Shown here in pieces: positions 1 through 7,597 of a stretch of DNA of 64,000 bases; positions within the stretch are counted from its first letter, which is position 1; the number at the start of each line of letters is the position of its first letter. Both the position numbers and the translations under genes were made by a program. The notes below the pieces were generated by a model, which was given only the letters and a program-made list of their open reading frames with translations, did not search any database and was not told the DNA's origin. Origin of the DNA: Pseudoxanthobacter soli DSM 19599 (GTDB lineage Bacteria; Pseudomonadota; Alphaproteobacteria; Rhizobiales; Segnochrobactraceae); assembly GCF_900148505.1 (NCBI RefSeq), contig NZ_FRXO01000006.1, positions 305,229 through 369,228 on the forward strand. Direction: 5' to 3'.

Positions 1-716
1 GGGCCGCCCACCATCTGCGGCGTGATGAAGTCTCCGAGCGCGAGCACGAAGGCGAACAGGGCGCCGGCGAGCGTGCCCGGCAGCGAAAGCGGCAGCACGA
101 CGTGGCGGAAGGTGGTTCCCGCCCCGGCGCCGAGATCGGCCGAGGCCTGGATGAGGTTCCCCGGGATGCGTTCGAGCGAGAGAAAGATCGGCAGGATGAC
201 GAACGGCAGGAAGATCACCGCCATGGTGATCAGGATAGCGGGGCGGTTGTAGAGGAAGACGAGGCTCGGCGCCTGCAGAATGCCGCTGGCGACGAGCGAC
301 CGGTTCAGGAGGCCGTCGAGCCCGAGGATGGACCGCATCGTGTAGATCTTCACGATGTAGCTCATGAAGAGCGGCATGACGAACAGAAGAAGCAGCGCGT
401 AGCGCAGCCGGCCGCGCCGCTTCCAGATGAAATAGGCGACGGGATAGCCGACGACGAGGCCGATCGCCGTCACCTCCAGGCAAAGTTGCAGCGTGTAGAG
501 GAAGGTCAGCCAGTAGGCCGGGCTGGAGAAGAAGGCCTCGTAATTCGCGAACGACCAGTCGCGGACGATTTTCTGACTTTCCACATGCCAGAACGACATC
601 GCGAAGAAGCCGGAGATCGGCACCACGACGATGAGGATCGGCACCGCCATGACGGCGGCGAACGCAACCGCCCGCATGACGGGGCGTCGGCCGTGACTCA
701 GGCCCCGCGCGGTCAC
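1..716 (-). CDS. ABC transporter permease, PotB type (3' end outside window)
   Basis: Inner-membrane permease of a spermidine/putrescine-type ABC importer; 238 codons are visible and the C-terminus lies beyond base 1. Several hydrophobic segments are seen, and the cytoplasmic EAA-like loop reads about 'QASADLGAGAGTTFRHVVLP', typical of the PotB/PotC family. The chosen start is GTG at 716, which overlaps the stop of the upstream ATPase gene as GTGA, a sign of translational coupling; an in-frame ATG lies at 677. It is the most distal visible gene of the operon starting at 4971, and a second permease is expected just outside the window. The substrate cannot be read from the sequence; the dehydratase two genes upstream hints at an organic acid rather than a polyamine. 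Confidence 0.9.
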   Translation of the reverse strand, partial: MTARGLSHGRRPVMRAVAFAAVMAVPILIVVVPISGFFAMSFWHVESQKIVRDWSFANYEAFFSSPAYWLTFLYTLQLCLEVTAIGLVVGYPVAYFIWKRRGRLRYALLLLFVMPLFMSYIVKIYTMRSILGLDGLLNRSLVASGILQAPSLVFLYNRPAILITMAVIFLPFVILPIFLSLERIPGNLIQASADLGAGAGTTFRHVVLPLSLPGTLAGALFAFVLALGDFITPQMVGG

Positions 717-1774
717 GGCGCCGTCTCCACGATCGCGATGTCGTCCGGAGCGACGGACACCGTGACGGCCGCGCCGGGCTCAAGACCCCTCGGATCGCGC
801 GCGCTCGTCAGCTTCGCGACGAGGCGCTCGTCCGGTGCCGCCAGCGGCCGCAGCCGAACGTGGCTGATCGCGCCGCCGAAGGCCACTTCGTCGACCACGC
901 AGGTAATTTCGACGGCGCCGGGTCGCGCATCGAGGGTGACGAGCTCCGGACGGATCGCGAGCAGAACGGGCCGCGGCGTCGCGTCCCGCCCCGGGGGGAG
1001 CGGCAGATCGATGAACGGTGCCTCGATCCGGCCTCCCGCAACGACCTTCGCTGCGATGCGATTGTTGTCGCCGAAGAAGCCGGCGACGAACGGAGTGCGC
1101 GGCGCGTAGTAGATCTCCTTCGGCGAGCCGATCTGCTCGATGCCGCCGGTGTTCATGACGACGATGCGGTCGGACATCGCGATCGCCTCCTCCTGATCGT
1201 GCGTGACGAACAGGAAGGTGGTGCCGATGCGCCGCTGAAGGTCCTTGAGGAAGCCCTGCATCTGCCGCCGAAGCTCGGCATCGAGCGCCGACAGGGGCTC
1301 GTCGAGCAGGATGAGCTTCGGCTCGCACACGATCGCGCGGGCGAGCGCCACGCGCTGGCGCTGGCCGCCGGAAAGCTGGGCGGGATAACGGTCCGGCAGA
1401 TGGCCGAGGCCGACCATCTCCAGGGCCTCGCCGACAATGCGCCGGATCTCCGGCTTCGCACGGCCGCGGATCATCAGGCCGTAGCCGACATTGTCGGCCG
1501 CCGACATGTGCGGAAACAGCGCGTAATCCTGGAAGACCGTGTTGAAGGGGCGCTTGTTGGTCGCAACGGTGGTGAGGTCGCGGCCGTCGAGCAGGATGCG
1601 GCCGCCGCTCGGCTGCGTGAATCCCCCGATCAGCCGCAGGATCGTGGTCTTGCCGGAGCCGGAGGGACCGAGCAGGGTGAGGAATTCGCCGTGGGCCACG
1701 TTCAAGGTCACCGGCCTCAGCACCTCGACGGAGCCGTAGGCCTTGGTGACGCCCTCAAGTGCGAGCCCCATCAC
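713..1774 (-). CDS. ABC transporter ATP-binding protein, PotA type
   Basis: ATPase of the same importer, 353 aa, full length for the family. Walker A is GPSGSGKTT (Lys42), the signature is LSGGQRQRVALARA, Walker B is LILLDEPLSALD, and the switch His lies in FVTHDQEEA. A C-terminal TOBE-like region follows ('LLAIRPELVTL'). It begins directly after the stop of the enolase-superfamily gene (stop 1775, start 1774) and overlaps the permease by 4 nt, so it is certainly cotranscribed with both. The family is known for polyamine, iron, sulfate and organic-acid uptake; assignment to the Pot class rests on sequence style and on the matching binding protein at 3127-4221. Confidence 0.95.
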   Translation of the reverse strand: MMGLALEGVTKAYGSVEVLRPVTLNVAHGEFLTLLGPSGSGKTTILRLIGGFTQPSGGRILLDGRDLTTVATNKRPFNTVFQDYALFPHMSAADNVGYGLMIRGRAKPEIRRIVGEALEMVGLGHLPDRYPAQLSGGQRQRVALARAIVCEPKLILLDEPLSALDAELRRQMQGFLKDLQRRIGTTFLFVTHDQEEAIAMSDRIVVMNTGGIEQIGSPKEIYYAPRTPFVAGFFGDNNRIAAKVVAGGRIEAPFIDLPLPPGRDATPRPVLLAIRPELVTLDARPGAVEITCVVDEVAFGGAISHVRLRPLAAPDERLVAKLTSARDPRGLEPGAAVTVSVAPDDIAIVETAP

Positions 1775-2986
1775 TCAGGCCACCGTGTAGCGCTCGAGGA
1801 CGTCGTAATCGAGTTCGACGCCGAGGCCCGGCTTCACCGGCAGCGGGATCGTGCCGTTCTCGAGCACCAGCTCCTCGTGGGCGAGTTCGCGGCGCAGCCG
1901 CTCGATGCAGAGCTGCGGCGGCAGATACTCGACGAAGGCGCAGTGGTCGGTGACGAACGCGAGGTGGGCGGTCGCCGAAATCGAGATGCCCGTCTTCCAG
2001 CAGTGCGGCACGATGGTGAGGCCGCGCTCGGCCGCCATGTCACACACGATCTTCGCCTCGCCGAGGCCACCGACGCGGCCGACGTCCGGCTGGGCGACGT
2101 GGACCTTGCCGATGTCCATCAGCTCCTTGAACTCGTGACGGGTGGCGAGCCACTCGCCGCAGGCGATCTTCATCGGCGCCTCCGCCGCGAGCTTGGCCAT
2201 CTCCTCCACGTTGTCCGACCAGATCGGCGTCTCCAGGAAGAAGATGTCGAATTCCGCCCAGTCCTTCACGACGGAAAGGCAGGTCGCGGCGTCCTCCCAG
2301 AGATATTGCACGTCGATCATGAGCGTTATGTCGGGGCCGATCGCCTTGCGAACCGCGGCCACCACCTCGGTGTGGCGGTCGTAGTTCTCCCGCATGCCGG
2401 AATGGGCATAGGGGCCGTTCATCGTGACCTCGCTCTTCATCGCCTTGAAGCCGAGCGCCTTGGCGTCGAGTGCGGACTGGACGAGCGCATCGCGATAGTC
2501 CTCGAAGGCGTGGCCGGCCGGCTGCAGCGAGGCGTAGGGGGTGATGCGGTCGCGGGTGGCGCCGCCGAGCAGGGCATGGACCGGCTTGCCGAGCGCCTTG
2601 CCGCAAAGGTCCCACAACGCCATGTCGATCGCACTCAGCGCATGGATCACGACGCCGCGGCGTCCGTTCATCGCGGTGCCGAGATAGATCTTCCGCCACA
2701 GCTCGCCGATCTCGAACGGATCGGCGCCGATCAGCATCTCCTTGACCGCGAGGCCCATGGTGTGGGTGCCCGGCGCCTCGATGACCGCCTTGGCCATCCA
2801 CGGGTTCACATCGCACTCGCCGATCCCGGTGATGCCCGCATCGGTCTCGATGAGGACGACGAGATTGTCCTGGGCCGAGGAGGTGAAGCTCGGATCGTAG
2901 TCCGGCGCCAGAAGCACGTGGCAGATGACGTTGGTGATGACGAGCTTCGGCGGCGCGCCGTCGAGCACCGGGGACACGGTTCGCAT
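1775..2986 (-). CDS. enolase-superfamily sugar-acid dehydratase (mandelate racemase / galactonate dehydratase-like)
   Basis: A 403-aa enzyme of the mandelate racemase branch. The capping domain fills about the first 130 residues and the barrel follows. Visible catalytic residues are the KxxK motif in 'FKAMKSE' (Lys181, Lys184), metal ligands Asp225 (MIDVQ), Glu252 (LETP) and Glu278 (CGEW), Asp301 (QPDVGRVGG), and His328 (VPHCW) as the general acid/base of the His-Asp dyad. This set is expected for dehydration of an aldonate or similar acid sugar to a 2-keto-3-deoxy acid. It lies between the binding protein and the ATPase of a Pot-type transporter, suggesting that the transporter carries its substrate. 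The exact substrate is not predictable from sequence alone. Confidence 0.88.
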   Translation of the reverse strand: MRTVSPVLDGAPPKLVITNVICHVLLAPDYDPSFTSSAQDNLVVLIETDAGITGIGECDVNPWMAKAVIEAPGTHTMGLAVKEMLIGADPFEIGELWRKIYLGTAMNGRRGVVIHALSAIDMALWDLCGKALGKPVHALLGGATRDRITPYASLQPAGHAFEDYRDALVQSALDAKALGFKAMKSEVTMNGPYAHSGMRENYDRHTEVVAAVRKAIGPDITLMIDVQYLWEDAATCLSVVKDWAEFDIFFLETPIWSDNVEEMAKLAAEAPMKIACGEWLATRHEFKELMDIGKVHVAQPDVGRVGGLGEAKIVCDMAAERGLTIVPHCWKTGISISATAHLAFVTDHCAFVEYLPPQLCIERLRRELAHEELVLENGTIPLPVKPGLGVELDYDVLERYTVA

Positions 2987-3045
2987 GGGAAACGCACTCT
3001 GATGAGAGGTTGGCGGATGGCGCCGTCGGGTACCGCAAGGACACG

Positions 3046-3098
3046 GCAGATTTGGGCGCCGCAGCTATGGGCGCGGCAGATAGGGGCGCGGCAGAGCG
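3046..3098. repeat. 15-bp tandem repeat, 3.5 copies
   Basis: Three successive 15-bp units at 3046, 3061 and 3076 (GCAGATTTGGGCGCC, GCAGCTATGGGCGCG, GCAGATAGGGGCGCG) and a partial fourth lie in the 140-bp spacer between the binding-protein gene and the dehydratase gene. On the plus strand they would read ADLGA-AAMGA-ADRGA, like pentapeptide repeats, but the surrounding plus frame is antisense to real genes. The last units contribute to the hairpin at 3085-3109. Confidence 0.8.
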
Positions 3099-3109
3099 GA
3101 TGCCGCGCC
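3085..3109 (-). terminator. stem-loop after the substrate-binding protein gene
   Basis: A perfect 9-bp stem (GGCGCGGCA at 3085-3093 with TGCCGCGCC at 3101-3109) and 7-nt loop, 17 nt past the stop of the binding-protein gene. There is no T run. It is more likely a processing/stability or partial termination element that raises binding-protein mRNA above the downstream genes than a full terminator. Confidence 0.55.
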
Positions 3110-3126
3110 GGAAACAGACGTATCGG

Positions 3127-4221
3127 TCAGGGCGCGGCCTTGACCTCGTTCCACAGCGCGACGCGCTTCTCGAAGCTTTCGGGGGTTTCGAGGAAGGTCA
3201 GCTTGTCGGCGTAGGTGAAGCCGTTGCGGACATTGGCCGCCTCGTCCGTCGTGTTGCCGTAGCTCTTCTTGTCGGAGAGATAGGCGCCGACCTTCGGGGA
3301 CAGGCAGGCATCGAGCCAGGCAAAGGCGAGATCGGGATCGCGGGCACCGGCGGAGACGGTCCAGCAATCGAGCCAGCCGATCGCGCCTTCCTTCGGGATG
3401 GTGAAGGCGGCGTCGACGCCCTTGGCCTTGAGGCCCGCGACCTGCGGCTCGCCCATCGAGAACATCGCCTTGATGTTCGACTGAGCGAAGATGTTCACGC
3501 CGTCGTCGAAGCCTGCATAATAGGTGAGGAGCAGCTTCTTCTGGGCGACGAGCTTGTCCTTCACGGCCGCGAACTGGGCATCGTCGAGATTGAACGGCGT
3601 CTTGAAGCCGAGCACCATGGCGGCAAGCGTGATGTTGTTGTTGGCGTCGTCGAGCGCGATGAGGCGCTGGGCGTTCGCCGGGTCCCACATCACCTCCCAG
3701 CTATCGGGCGTGGCCGGGAAATCCTTCTTGTCGTAGATGAGCGGCAGCGAGCCCCAGGCGAAGGGGATGCCGTACTGGTCGCTGCCGCGGCGGATCGACG
3801 GCACATCGCGGAAGGCGGGGGAGAGGTTCGCCGCGTTCGGTATCCGGGCCATATCGAGCGGCCGGATCAGACCGCCGTCAATATAGCGCTTGAAGCTCGA
3901 CGTATCGAAGGCGACGACGTCGAAGTCCGCCCCCTTCGATCCCTGCATCTTGGCGAACATCTCGTCGACCGATCCCGTATAGACGATCGACAGCTTGACG
4001 CCGTGCTTCTCTTCGAACGGCTTGACCCATTCGGGTTCAGCGTAGCCCTCCCAGGTCAGCACCCTCAATTCACCCGCGGCGCGGGCGGAGCGCAGGACGA
4101 ACGGCGACGCGAGGGCCGCAAGGCCCGTCACCAGCGCGCCGCGGCGCGTCAGGGACGACAGGGATCGAACGGCACCGCACGTCTCGCCTGGGGCCTGCGG
4201 CCCGGAGGTCGGCTCGGACAT
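3127..4221 (-). CDS. ABC transporter substrate-binding protein, PotD type, probable Tat signal
   Basis: Periplasmic binding protein of 364 aa; the mature part begins near 'GELRVLTWEGYAEPEWV', the usual opening of PotD-like extracellular solute-binding proteins. The N-terminus carries a twin-arginine-type leader: about 25 polar residues, then 'LTRRGALVTGLAALASPF' and an Ala-rich cleavage region near 'ARAAG', so folded export through Tat is likely. The start at 4221 is preceded by GGGAG about 9 nt upstream. It lies 18 bp downstream of the GntR gene and heads the transport part of the operon. It is one of three Pot-type binding proteins here; unlike the others it is linked to an acid-sugar dehydratase. 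Confidence 0.92.
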   Translation of the reverse strand: MSEPTSGPQAPGETCGAVRSLSSLTRRGALVTGLAALASPFVLRSARAAGELRVLTWEGYAEPEWVKPFEEKHGVKLSIVYTGSVDEMFAKMQGSKGADFDVVAFDTSSFKRYIDGGLIRPLDMARIPNAANLSPAFRDVPSIRRGSDQYGIPFAWGSLPLIYDKKDFPATPDSWEVMWDPANAQRLIALDDANNNITLAAMVLGFKTPFNLDDAQFAAVKDKLVAQKKLLLTYYAGFDDGVNIFAQSNIKAMFSMGEPQVAGLKAKGVDAAFTIPKEGAIGWLDCWTVSAGARDPDLAFAWLDACLSPKVGAYLSDKKSYGNTTDEAANVRNGFTYADKLTFLETPESFEKRVALWNEVKAAP

Positions 4222-4239
4222 CTGTCATACTCCCGCTTC

Positions 4240-4971
4240 TCATTGAGGGTCTGGAAGAGGCAGCGCGTGGGGAAAGGTGCGCAATCCCGCGACGTGGGTG
4301 TCGATCTCCGCATCGAGTTTCTCGCGGGAGCCGGACAGCAGCACGTCGACATAAATCCGGTGCTCCTGCGTCACGCGCTCGAAGTCCGTGTCCCGGTAGG
4401 TCTCGATCGAGAACATGATCAGGACGTGCCGGGAAATCGCGTTCCACAGGGTGGTCAACAGCGGGCTGCCCGCGATCTCGAACATCGCGGTGTGAAAGGC
4501 GATATCGGCCCGATTGAGCCGCAGCCAGCCGTCCTGGGGCCGTTGCGCGGCGGCATCGATCGCCGCCACGCAGGCCTCAAGCCGATGCAGCGGCGTGCGA
4601 TCGGCCGCCAGCTTGTCGGCGACGATCCGCGCGCAAAGCCGCTCGATCGCGACCCGGGCATTGTGCAGCTGGGTCGCCCAGGCGGCATCGAACGTGGCCA
4701 CCTGCATACCCCGCCGGGGTGCCGGCACGAGGATGCCCTGACTGGCCAGAATGCGGATCGCCTCCCGCACCGGAACGCGGCTCACCTTCAGAGCGTCGGC
4801 CAGCTCCGTCTCGATCAGGCGCTGGCCGGACACGAGACGCCGGGCGGCGATCGCGTCGACGATCCGATCGGCGACCTGATCCGCGAGGGTGACGATCGCA
4901 TCAAGCGGCGCGAGCGGTTCCTCGGACGGCGGCGGCGCGGACGGGATCGCGTTCAGAGGCGAGGTCGTCAT
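4240..4971 (-). CDS. GntR-family transcriptional regulator, FCD (FadR-like) subfamily
   Basis: A 243-aa repressor-type regulator. The N-terminal winged helix is seen in 'LIETELADALKVSRVPVREA' followed by 'RILASQGILVPAPRRGM'; the C-terminal two thirds is an all-helical FCD effector domain with the expected His residues (FHTAMFE, HVLIMF). The ATG at 4971 is preferred because AGGGGA lies about 5 nt upstream; an in-frame ATG at 4995 has no comparable site. It is the first gene of the transporter/dehydratase operon and has a perfect palindrome just upstream (5012-5023), so autoregulation and control of the whole operon by the transported acid is the simplest model. Confidence 0.9.
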   Translation of the reverse strand: MTTSPLNAIPSAPPPSEEPLAPLDAIVTLADQVADRIVDAIAARRLVSGQRLIETELADALKVSRVPVREAIRILASQGILVPAPRRGMQVATFDAAWATQLHNARVAIERLCARIVADKLAADRTPLHRLEACVAAIDAAAQRPQDGWLRLNRADIAFHTAMFEIAGSPLLTTLWNAISRHVLIMFSIETYRDTDFERVTQEHRIYVDVLLSGSREKLDAEIDTHVAGLRTFPHALPLPDPQ

Positions 4972-5011
4972 AGGTCCCCTGCAGCTGGAACTCAAAATTG
5001 ATATTCAGAAC

Positions 5012-5023
5012 TCTGTATACAGA
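5012..5023. promoter_or_regulatory. probable GntR operator (TCTGTATACAGA)
   Basis: A perfect 12-bp palindrome TCTGTATACAGA lies about 40 bp upstream of the GntR start in a locally A+T-rich stretch (4991-5034) that stands out from its surroundings. The TGTATACA core fits the TNGTNNNACNA-like sites of FCD-type GntR regulators. The location is right for a promoter/operator of the operon reading left. Confidence 0.65.
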
Positions 5024-5600
5024 ATTCTCATATCACCCACGCGTGACGGCTGTCGAGTCCCTGATGCGGATTTTTGCGGGGTGAGCGGCTGTTCGGGCGC
5101 GTGGCCGCAACCCAGGCCATCTCGGCGCCGGTGCAGCAGCGGAACGGCCCGCCGCGCGCCCGAACGCGTTATGGAAAGCGGGCTGGAGGACCCGGCTTGG
5201 GAAAGACGGCAGCGGCCGTCCCCTCTCCGGCGAGACGCCTCAAAAGTCCCGATTGTTCTGAAGAGAGCAAGCGGGTACGGGCGGCATCCGCGCCGCGTTC
5301 GCGGTCGCAGTCGCGGCCGTCACGGCCGGCAGGGCTGGGCTAGAGGATTATGGCGGCCCGTCACGGCGGCCAGTCTGGCCGGAGCGGCGTTCGCGCTCGT
5401 TGTTGCCCTGCTGCGGGCCGGCCAATGCAGGCGGGAACGGCAGCCGGGGACTGCGACACACCGTCGGGGCGCAAGGCGGCCCCGGGATCCCGGCGGCCGG
5501 ACTCGATCCGGCCGCGGAGATGACCTCATGCGGCAGTTCGTCTTCATTCGGCAGCCCGGCGGGGCCGCGCTGCCGTCACATTCACAGGCTTACCAGTGCG
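5024..5600. other. non-coding spacer, no gene recognised
   Basis: The interval between the GntR promoter and the 3' end of the TPP enzyme gene has only open frames with no recognisable product and arginine/alanine-rich shadow composition. Apart from the operator at its left edge and the tandem repeat at its right edge, nothing was identified. Confidence 0.6.
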
Positions 5601-5660
5601 ATCCTTGCCGGCGCGATCTTTGCCGGCGCGATCCTCCCCGGCACCACCCTTGCCGGCGCA
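5601..5660. repeat. 15-bp tandem repeat, 4 copies
   Basis: Four 15-bp units start at 5601, 5616, 5631 and 5646 (for example ATCCTTGCCGGCGCG and ATCTTTGCCGGCGCG), directly past the stop of the TPP enzyme gene. Translated on the plus strand they give ILAGA-IFAGA-ILPGT-TLAGA, resembling pentapeptide repeats, but no gene frame encloses them. They share the 15-bp period, but not the sequence, of the repeat at 3046. Confidence 0.8.
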
Positions 5661-5666
5661 GTCCCG

Positions 5667-7439
5667 TCAGGCCAGCGTGGGCGAGGTCTTCCAGTCCCGC
5701 AGCTTGTACACCGTGCCGGGCCGCGGACGGGGCGCATCGCCGCCTTCCCGCATCCGTCGCTTGAAGGAATGGATCGGCGTCGCCAGATCGTCGATGCGGA
5801 ACTCCACCACCGACGGCCCGTCGTGGGCGAAGGCGGCATCGAGCGCGGGCCCGATCTCGTCCGGCTTCTCCACATAGAACCCCTTGAGGCCGAGGCCGGC
5901 CGCGGCCTCGGCGAAATTCGGATGGCAGCTCTGGCTCTCCAGCAGGGCCGACTGCACGTTCTTGAAGAAGATTTCCTGCCAGAGCTGGATCCAGCCGAGG
6001 CGGCCGTTGTTCAGCACGATGTTGACCACGCGCTGGTTGCGCTGGGCCTGGGTGGCGAGTTCGCCGATGGTGTAGGAGAAGCCGCCGTCGCCGGCGACCG
6101 TGACGATGCGGGCATCCGGACGGGTCTCGGCGGCGCCGATCGCCGCCGGCGTCGAATAGCCGAGCCCACCCTGGCCGCGGGCATAGAGGAACTGCCGTCC
6201 GGCCTTGCGGGCGGGCAGGAAGTTCGCGATCCATCCGGCCGAGAAGCTGGCGTCGGACACGACGATGTCGTCTTCGCCAAGCCGCTCCGCGAGCGCGGCC
6301 ATGACCCGCGGCGGATCGAGCGGGATGCGCTCGCTGGCGATCTCCACCCGCTTCTGTTCCTCGCCGGCTTCCTTCACCTCGGCAATTCGGGCGAGCCATT
6401 CGGGATGGCTCTGCGGGGCGAGTTTACCGTCGATCAGGCGGAGCGCCTCGCGGACGTCGCCGAACAGCGACACGGTCGGGCGGAAGGTGCGGCCATGTTC
6501 GTTCGGATCGGAATCGATCGTGATCGTCGCCTGCTCCGGCAGCGGCAGCGTCCAGTTCATCGCGGTGTTCTGGCTGGCCTTGGAGCCGCACCAGATGACG
6601 AGATCGGCTTCCTTGATGAGCTCGATCGCCGCCCACGAGCCGAGCGGGTTCAGTGTGCCCGCCGCATAGGGCAGGGTTTCCGGCACCGATCCGCGTCCGG
6701 TCAGGCTGGTGACGACGAGGCCCTGGAGCTTGTCGGCGACGCGGCCGACTTCGGCGGTGGCATCCGCACCGTGAACGCCGCCGCCGCAGACGAGAGCCGG
6801 CCGCCGGGCGCGGCCGATGAGCGCGACCGCCTCGTCGATCGCGTCGCCGGTGGGGGCGGAGCGCACGAACGGGGCGCGGATCGCCCGGTCGTCCACCGCG
6901 ATCCTGACGCGGCTTTCATCCCATTCCGCATCGAACACGTCGTGGGGAATGATCAGCGCGACCGGACCCGGACGGGGGGACGTGGCGACGCGGAAGGCGG
7001 TGCGGATCATTTCCGGCAGCGCCGTGACCGACGGCACCAGCCAGGAATCCTTGGTGATGGTCTTGAAGAACGAAAGCTGGTCGAAGCCCTGGCTGGCGAT
7101 GCCCTTTTCCTTCAGCGTCAGCCAGTCGAGCGGCAGTTCGCCGACGATGCCGATCATCGGCACGGAGGCGTTGAGCGCCTCGATGAAGCCGGCCGGCAAC
7201 AGGTTCGCGCCAGGGCCGACGGTCACGTCGCAGACGCCGGGCTTGCCGGTCAGTCGCGCATAGGCGTCCGCGGCGTAGGCGGCGTTGCGCTCGTCGCGCA
7301 TCAGGACGTGGCGGATACGGTCGGTTCGCCGCGAGATGCCGTCATGCAGGGCGGTGGTTTGGCCGCCGGGCATTCCGAAGACGAGTTCGACGCCGTATTG
7401 CGCCAGCATTTCGGCGACCAGATCTCCGATATGAGCCAT
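5667..7439 (-). CDS. thiamine pyrophosphate-dependent enzyme, acetolactate synthase-like
   Basis: A 590-aa three-domain TPP enzyme. The PYR domain opens with 'VELVFGMPGGQTTALHDG'; the cofactor-activating Glu is Glu50 in 'MRDERNAAYAADAYARLTG'. The central domain has 'RRPALVCGGGVHGADA'. The PP domain carries the Mg/TPP motif GDGG...NN ('VTVAGDGGFSYTIGELATQ' through 'LNNGRLGW'). The presence of Glu50 argues against glyoxylate carboligase. ATG 7439 is chosen because the protein begins there like its family (MAHIGDLVAEML) with GGAG about 9 nt upstream; the open frame extends further without homology. It lies 158 bp downstream of a sugar kinase on the same strand and may be the last gene of the polyol locus. 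The substrate is unknown; a 2-keto acid or aldehyde C-C bond reaction is expected. Confidence 0.88.
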   Translation of the reverse strand: MAHIGDLVAEMLAQYGVELVFGMPGGQTTALHDGISRRTDRIRHVLMRDERNAAYAADAYARLTGKPGVCDVTVGPGANLLPAGFIEALNASVPMIGIVGELPLDWLTLKEKGIASQGFDQLSFFKTITKDSWLVPSVTALPEMIRTAFRVATSPRPGPVALIIPHDVFDAEWDESRVRIAVDDRAIRAPFVRSAPTGDAIDEAVALIGRARRPALVCGGGVHGADATAEVGRVADKLQGLVVTSLTGRGSVPETLPYAAGTLNPLGSWAAIELIKEADLVIWCGSKASQNTAMNWTLPLPEQATITIDSDPNEHGRTFRPTVSLFGDVREALRLIDGKLAPQSHPEWLARIAEVKEAGEEQKRVEIASERIPLDPPRVMAALAERLGEDDIVVSDASFSAGWIANFLPARKAGRQFLYARGQGGLGYSTPAAIGAAETRPDARIVTVAGDGGFSYTIGELATQAQRNQRVVNIVLNNGRLGWIQLWQEIFFKNVQSALLESQSCHPNFAEAAAGLGLKGFYVEKPDEIGPALDAAFAHDGPSVVEFRIDDLATPIHSFKRRMREGGDAPRPRPGTVYKLRDWKTSPTLA

Positions 7440-7597
7440 TTCTACACACTCCGATAAAGCAAAAGCAGGGGCATGCCCCGTCCGGGCCGGACGGAACGCG
7501 AGAGGGGACTTCAGGAAAATCTTGCCGTCCGGCAGCGTATTCGGTCGCGCGCCCATGCTTTCGGGCGGTTCGGGCGCGCGCGCTTTCTGGACGAAGA

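Noticed and set aside
860..3214. A long plus-strand open frame (784 codons) opposite the ATPase and dehydratase genes
   Set aside because: Its translation is Arg/Asp/Gly/Ala-rich with no domain, and it runs antisense to two genes with intact motifs; such frames are expected at this G+C content. Similar long antisense frames at 3010-5001, 5400-7457, 11291-12874, 15680-17293, 24513-25427, 27653-30202, 31300-33540 and 55607-57778 were rejected for the same reason.
3010..5001. Pentapeptide-repeat protein encoded on the plus strand across the 3046 repeat
   Set aside because: Only about three ADLGA-like units are present, and the remainder of the frame is antisense to the binding-protein and GntR genes.
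5601..5660. Possible CRISPR array
   Set aside because: The units are head to tail with no spacers, only 15 bp long, and no cas gene is nearby. The repeats at 25662 and 22627 fail for the same reason.
5667..7439. Glyoxylate carboligase assignment for the TPP enzyme
   Set aside because: The cofactor-activating Glu is present (Glu50), whereas glyoxylate carboligase has a hydrophobic residue there; the general acetolactate-synthase-like call was kept.
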